A stretch of DNA of 9,164 nt from Deltaproteobacteria bacterium (GTDB lineage: Bacteria; Desulfobacterota; Desulfobacteria; Desulfobacterales; Desulfatibacillaceae): contig JAKAGN010000080.1 of NCBI GenBank assembly GCA_021815525.1, forward strand, positions 1-9,164. The letters run 5' to 3'. The number at the start of each line of letters is the position of its first letter. Position 1 is the stretch's first letter. The notes beneath the pieces are model-generated. The model did no database searches. It had not been told where the DNA came from and saw nothing but the letters and a program-made list of their open reading frames with translations. Positions 8,016-9,164 of the stretch are shown here, piece by piece. The position numbers and the translations under genes were made by a program.

Positions 8016-8849
8016 TCAGCGCCAGTGGATGACCGGCTCGTTCCTGGCCGGCATCCGCTGATATTTGAACTTGGGGCGGCCCACCATGACCGCGCCGTGG
8101 AGTTCGTGGCCGGGGGGCAGATTGAGCGCCTTCTGGAGCGGGGGCCAGTTCCTGGCGGCGTTTGAAAAATAGCCGGCCCAGCAGGTTCCGAGCCCGAGAG
8201 ACGGGGCCGCCAACTCCATGGTGGTGAGGGCTATGACACAGGCGTTGGGGGCCATCATGTTTCCCGTCTCGCCTATGGCGGCTATGAGCGCCGGAGCCCC
8301 GCGTAGTATGGCGTCGTAGCCGAAGTCCCAGGCCATGGTCACGAGGTCCATGTGAAGGCTCTTGGCGAGGGCCGGCTGAGTCTCCAGAAGCGCCCTGCAC
8401 CAGCCCACCACGTGGGAGGCGATTTCCTTCACCTTTTCGGGCTCGGAGACCGCGAGCCAGCGCACGGGCTGGGTGTTGTGGCCGCTTGGGGCGTAACGGG
8501 CGATGTTTATGAGGCGCTCGATGTCGGCGCGGTCCAAGGCCCCTTGCCTGAAGACCCGGATGGAGCGGCGGGAGCGCACCAGCTGCTCGATTCCTTCCGG
8601 GGAAACCGAAAGCTCCTTTTTGATGGGCGGGCAGGTTTCCACCGGCATGTCCCGGTGGGAGAGCGCTCCCGTGGGGCAGACCGCCACGCAGTGGCCGCAG
8701 CGGATGCAGGCTTCCTCGGCGTTTGCGGCGGGCGCGGGGACCTTGTCGCCCGCAGGCGGCTGGATCACCGCCACGGGGCAGACCATCGCGCAGATTCCGT
8801 CCTTGTTGCAAAGCTTCTCGTCTACGGTAAAAAGCTCCATGTTGCTCAC
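8016..8849 (-). CDS. Ferredoxin-nitroreductase fusion flavoprotein
   Basis: The 277-residue protein joins an N-terminal dicluster ferredoxin domain (about 1-65) to a nitroreductase-fold FMN domain (about 90-277). The second cluster motif C48-C51-C54-C58-P is canonical. The first reads C14-N-K-D17-G-I-C20-A-M-V-C24-P, with Asp in place of the second Cys. Flavin-domain landmarks are RRSIRVF (94-100), APSGHNTQP (120-128), GLGTCWAGYF (219-228) and GRPKFKYQRMPAR (257-269). It is likely a cytoplasmic, ferredoxin-wired FMN reductase; such fusions are frequent in strict anaerobes, and the substrate cannot be read from sequence. The start is GTG at 8849 with GGAG 3 nt upstream, or ATG at 8840 with the same GGAG 12 nt upstream; neither spacing is ideal. 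It precedes acs by 227 bp with a probable promoter between, so shared function is not implied. Confidence 0.9.
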   Translation of the reverse strand: MSNMELFTVDEKLCNKDGICAMVCPVAVIQPPAGDKVPAPAANAEEACIRCGHCVAVCPTGALSHRDMPVETCPPIKKELSVSPEGIEQLVRSRRSIRVFRQGALDRADIERLINIARYAPSGHNTQPVRWLAVSEPEKVKEIASHVVGWCRALLETQPALAKSLHMDLVTMAWDFGYDAILRGAPALIAAIGETGNMMAPNACVIALTTMELAAPSLGLGTCWAGYFSNAARNWPPLQKALNLPPGHELHGAVMVGRPKFKYQRMPARNEPVIHWR

Positions 8850-8891
8850 GTTCTCCTTTGCCCGGGAAATCGGAAAAGTTGGTTAGCCCAG

Positions 8892-8908
8892 CTTGCCATC
8901 TCGGCAAG
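8892..8908. repeat. Small hairpin upstream of the nitroreductase gene
   Basis: CTTGCC (8892-8897) and GGCAAG (8903-8908) pair across the 5-nt loop ATCTC. It lies 43 bp ahead of the GTG start, so it is either in the leader RNA or an operator. The role is unknown. Confidence 0.4.
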
Positions 8909-8934
8909 ACTTGGAGATAAGGAATAAAATCCAT

Positions 8935-8966
8935 TTGTTGGGCAACGTTTCCCAGCCCAACCTACG
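8935..8966. repeat. GTTGGGC...GCCCAAC palindromic repeat
   Basis: GTTGGGC (8937-8943) and GCCCAAC (8955-8961) form a 7-bp stem around an 11-nt loop, followed by CTACG. The minus-strand reading CGTAGGTTGGGC...GCCCAACA resembles a short intergenic palindrome scattered in many bacterial genomes. The related words GGTTAGCCCAGC (8881-8892) and CCACCCAACGTAGG (5610-5623) also occur in the window. Confidence 0.5.
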
Positions 8967-9068
8967 ATCTTTCCTGTCGTCGGCTCCAGGGTTTGCGATA
9001 AGCTTTCATATCACCCCTCTTCCGCGCATCAATCGTTGATCGGCCGGATGCGAAGCCCTCATACTTTC

Positions 9069-9099
9069 GCGGCGAGGATTGCTCAGCAATCCTCGCCGC
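9069..9099. repeat. Perfect 14-bp stem hairpin
   Basis: GCGGCGAGGATTGC (9069-9082) and its exact reverse complement (9086-9099) are separated only by TCA. No T run follows on either strand, so an intrinsic terminator is unlikely. It may be the product of a palindromic repeat family or a strong RNA stem-loop. Confidence 0.65.
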
Positions 9100-9112
9100 C
9101 GTGAATATCGGG

Positions 9113-9158
9113 GGTCCGGGGGCGGGCCATTTTCATGCTTTGGGCCCCCGGGCCTTTT
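9113..9158 (+). terminator. GC-rich stem with short T run at the window edge
   Basis: GGTCCGGGGGC (9113-9123) pairs with GCCCCCGGGCC (9144-9154) over 11 bp with one G.T wobble and a 20-nt loop. On the plus strand it is followed by TTTTGG. No plus-strand gene ends here inside the window, so if it works as a terminator it would serve the minus-strand gene beyond the edge poorly. It may simply be another intergenic stem. Confidence 0.3.
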
Positions 9159-9164
9159 GGAAAG

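Larger units (their letters stand above)
8850..9164. other. Intergenic region upstream of the nitroreductase gene
   Basis: No credible gene lies in these 315 bp. They hold the nitroreductase ribosome binding site, a small hairpin, a GTTGGGC-type palindromic repeat, a CGCATC/GATGCG pair (9025-9030 with 9047-9052) enclosing ATCAA-TCG-TTGAT, a perfect 14-bp hairpin and a GC-rich stem at the edge. I found no convincing -10/-35 pair for the nitroreductase gene. Confidence 0.65.

Noticed and set aside
7981..8934. 317-codon minus-strand frame overlapping the nitroreductase gene
   Set aside because: The other frame carries the ferredoxin and nitroreductase motifs; this one shows only R/G/P-rich shadow sequence.

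Overview
The window is high-GC bacterial chromosome. Five protein genes, the last one cut by the window edge, all lie on the minus strand. Reading in the direction of transcription (right to left) they are: a ferredoxin-nitroreductase fusion (8849-8016), acetyl-CoA synthetase acs (7788-5800), the chromosome-condensation ATPase smc (5253-1675), the SRP receptor ftsY (1639-740), and the first 101 codons of DNA polymerase III alpha, dnaE (304 to the left edge). No tRNA, rRNA, CRISPR array, transposase or phage gene was seen. The ferredoxin-nitroreductase, acs and the density of short dispersed repeats suggest an anaerobic, sulfate-reducer-like Desulfobacterota (formerly Deltaproteobacteria). That is an inference from gene content and style, not a phylogenetic result.

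smc and ftsY are 35 bp apart and look like one transcription unit, a pairing known from many bacteria. acs and the nitroreductase are separated by 227 bp containing a TATAAT box and a GC-rich hairpin, so acs probably has its own promoter. dnaE is separated from ftsY by 435 bp that also contain a TATAAT box.

The most interesting material is between genes. The gaps ftsY-dnaE (305-739) and acs-smc (5254-5799) hold a dispersed repeat of about 120 bp: copy A (343-469, minus), copy B (608-726, plus), copy D (5678-5796, plus) and a left-half copy C (5412-5474, plus). All copies share a fixed core (CGATGARATGCAAGG, GGAGCGT, GTGACCGA, CAGWTCGCG). The outer arms and internal stems differ between copies, yet within each copy the two sides stay complementary. 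This pattern is seen directly in the sequence and points to an element selected, or generated, as a folded RNA or DNA structure. Copies B and D begin within 3-13 nt of the ftsY and acs stop codons; copy A lies in the presumed dnaE leader. I do not recognise the family by name.

A different 130-bp element closed by a perfect 28-bp inverted repeat (5488-5617) lies between C and D. A run of G tracts able to form a quadruplex lies in the dnaE leader strand (480-507). The right edge (8850-9164) has no gene but holds several strong hairpins, including a perfect 14-bp stem (9069-9099) and a member-like copy of the GTTGGGC...GCCCAAC repeat type.
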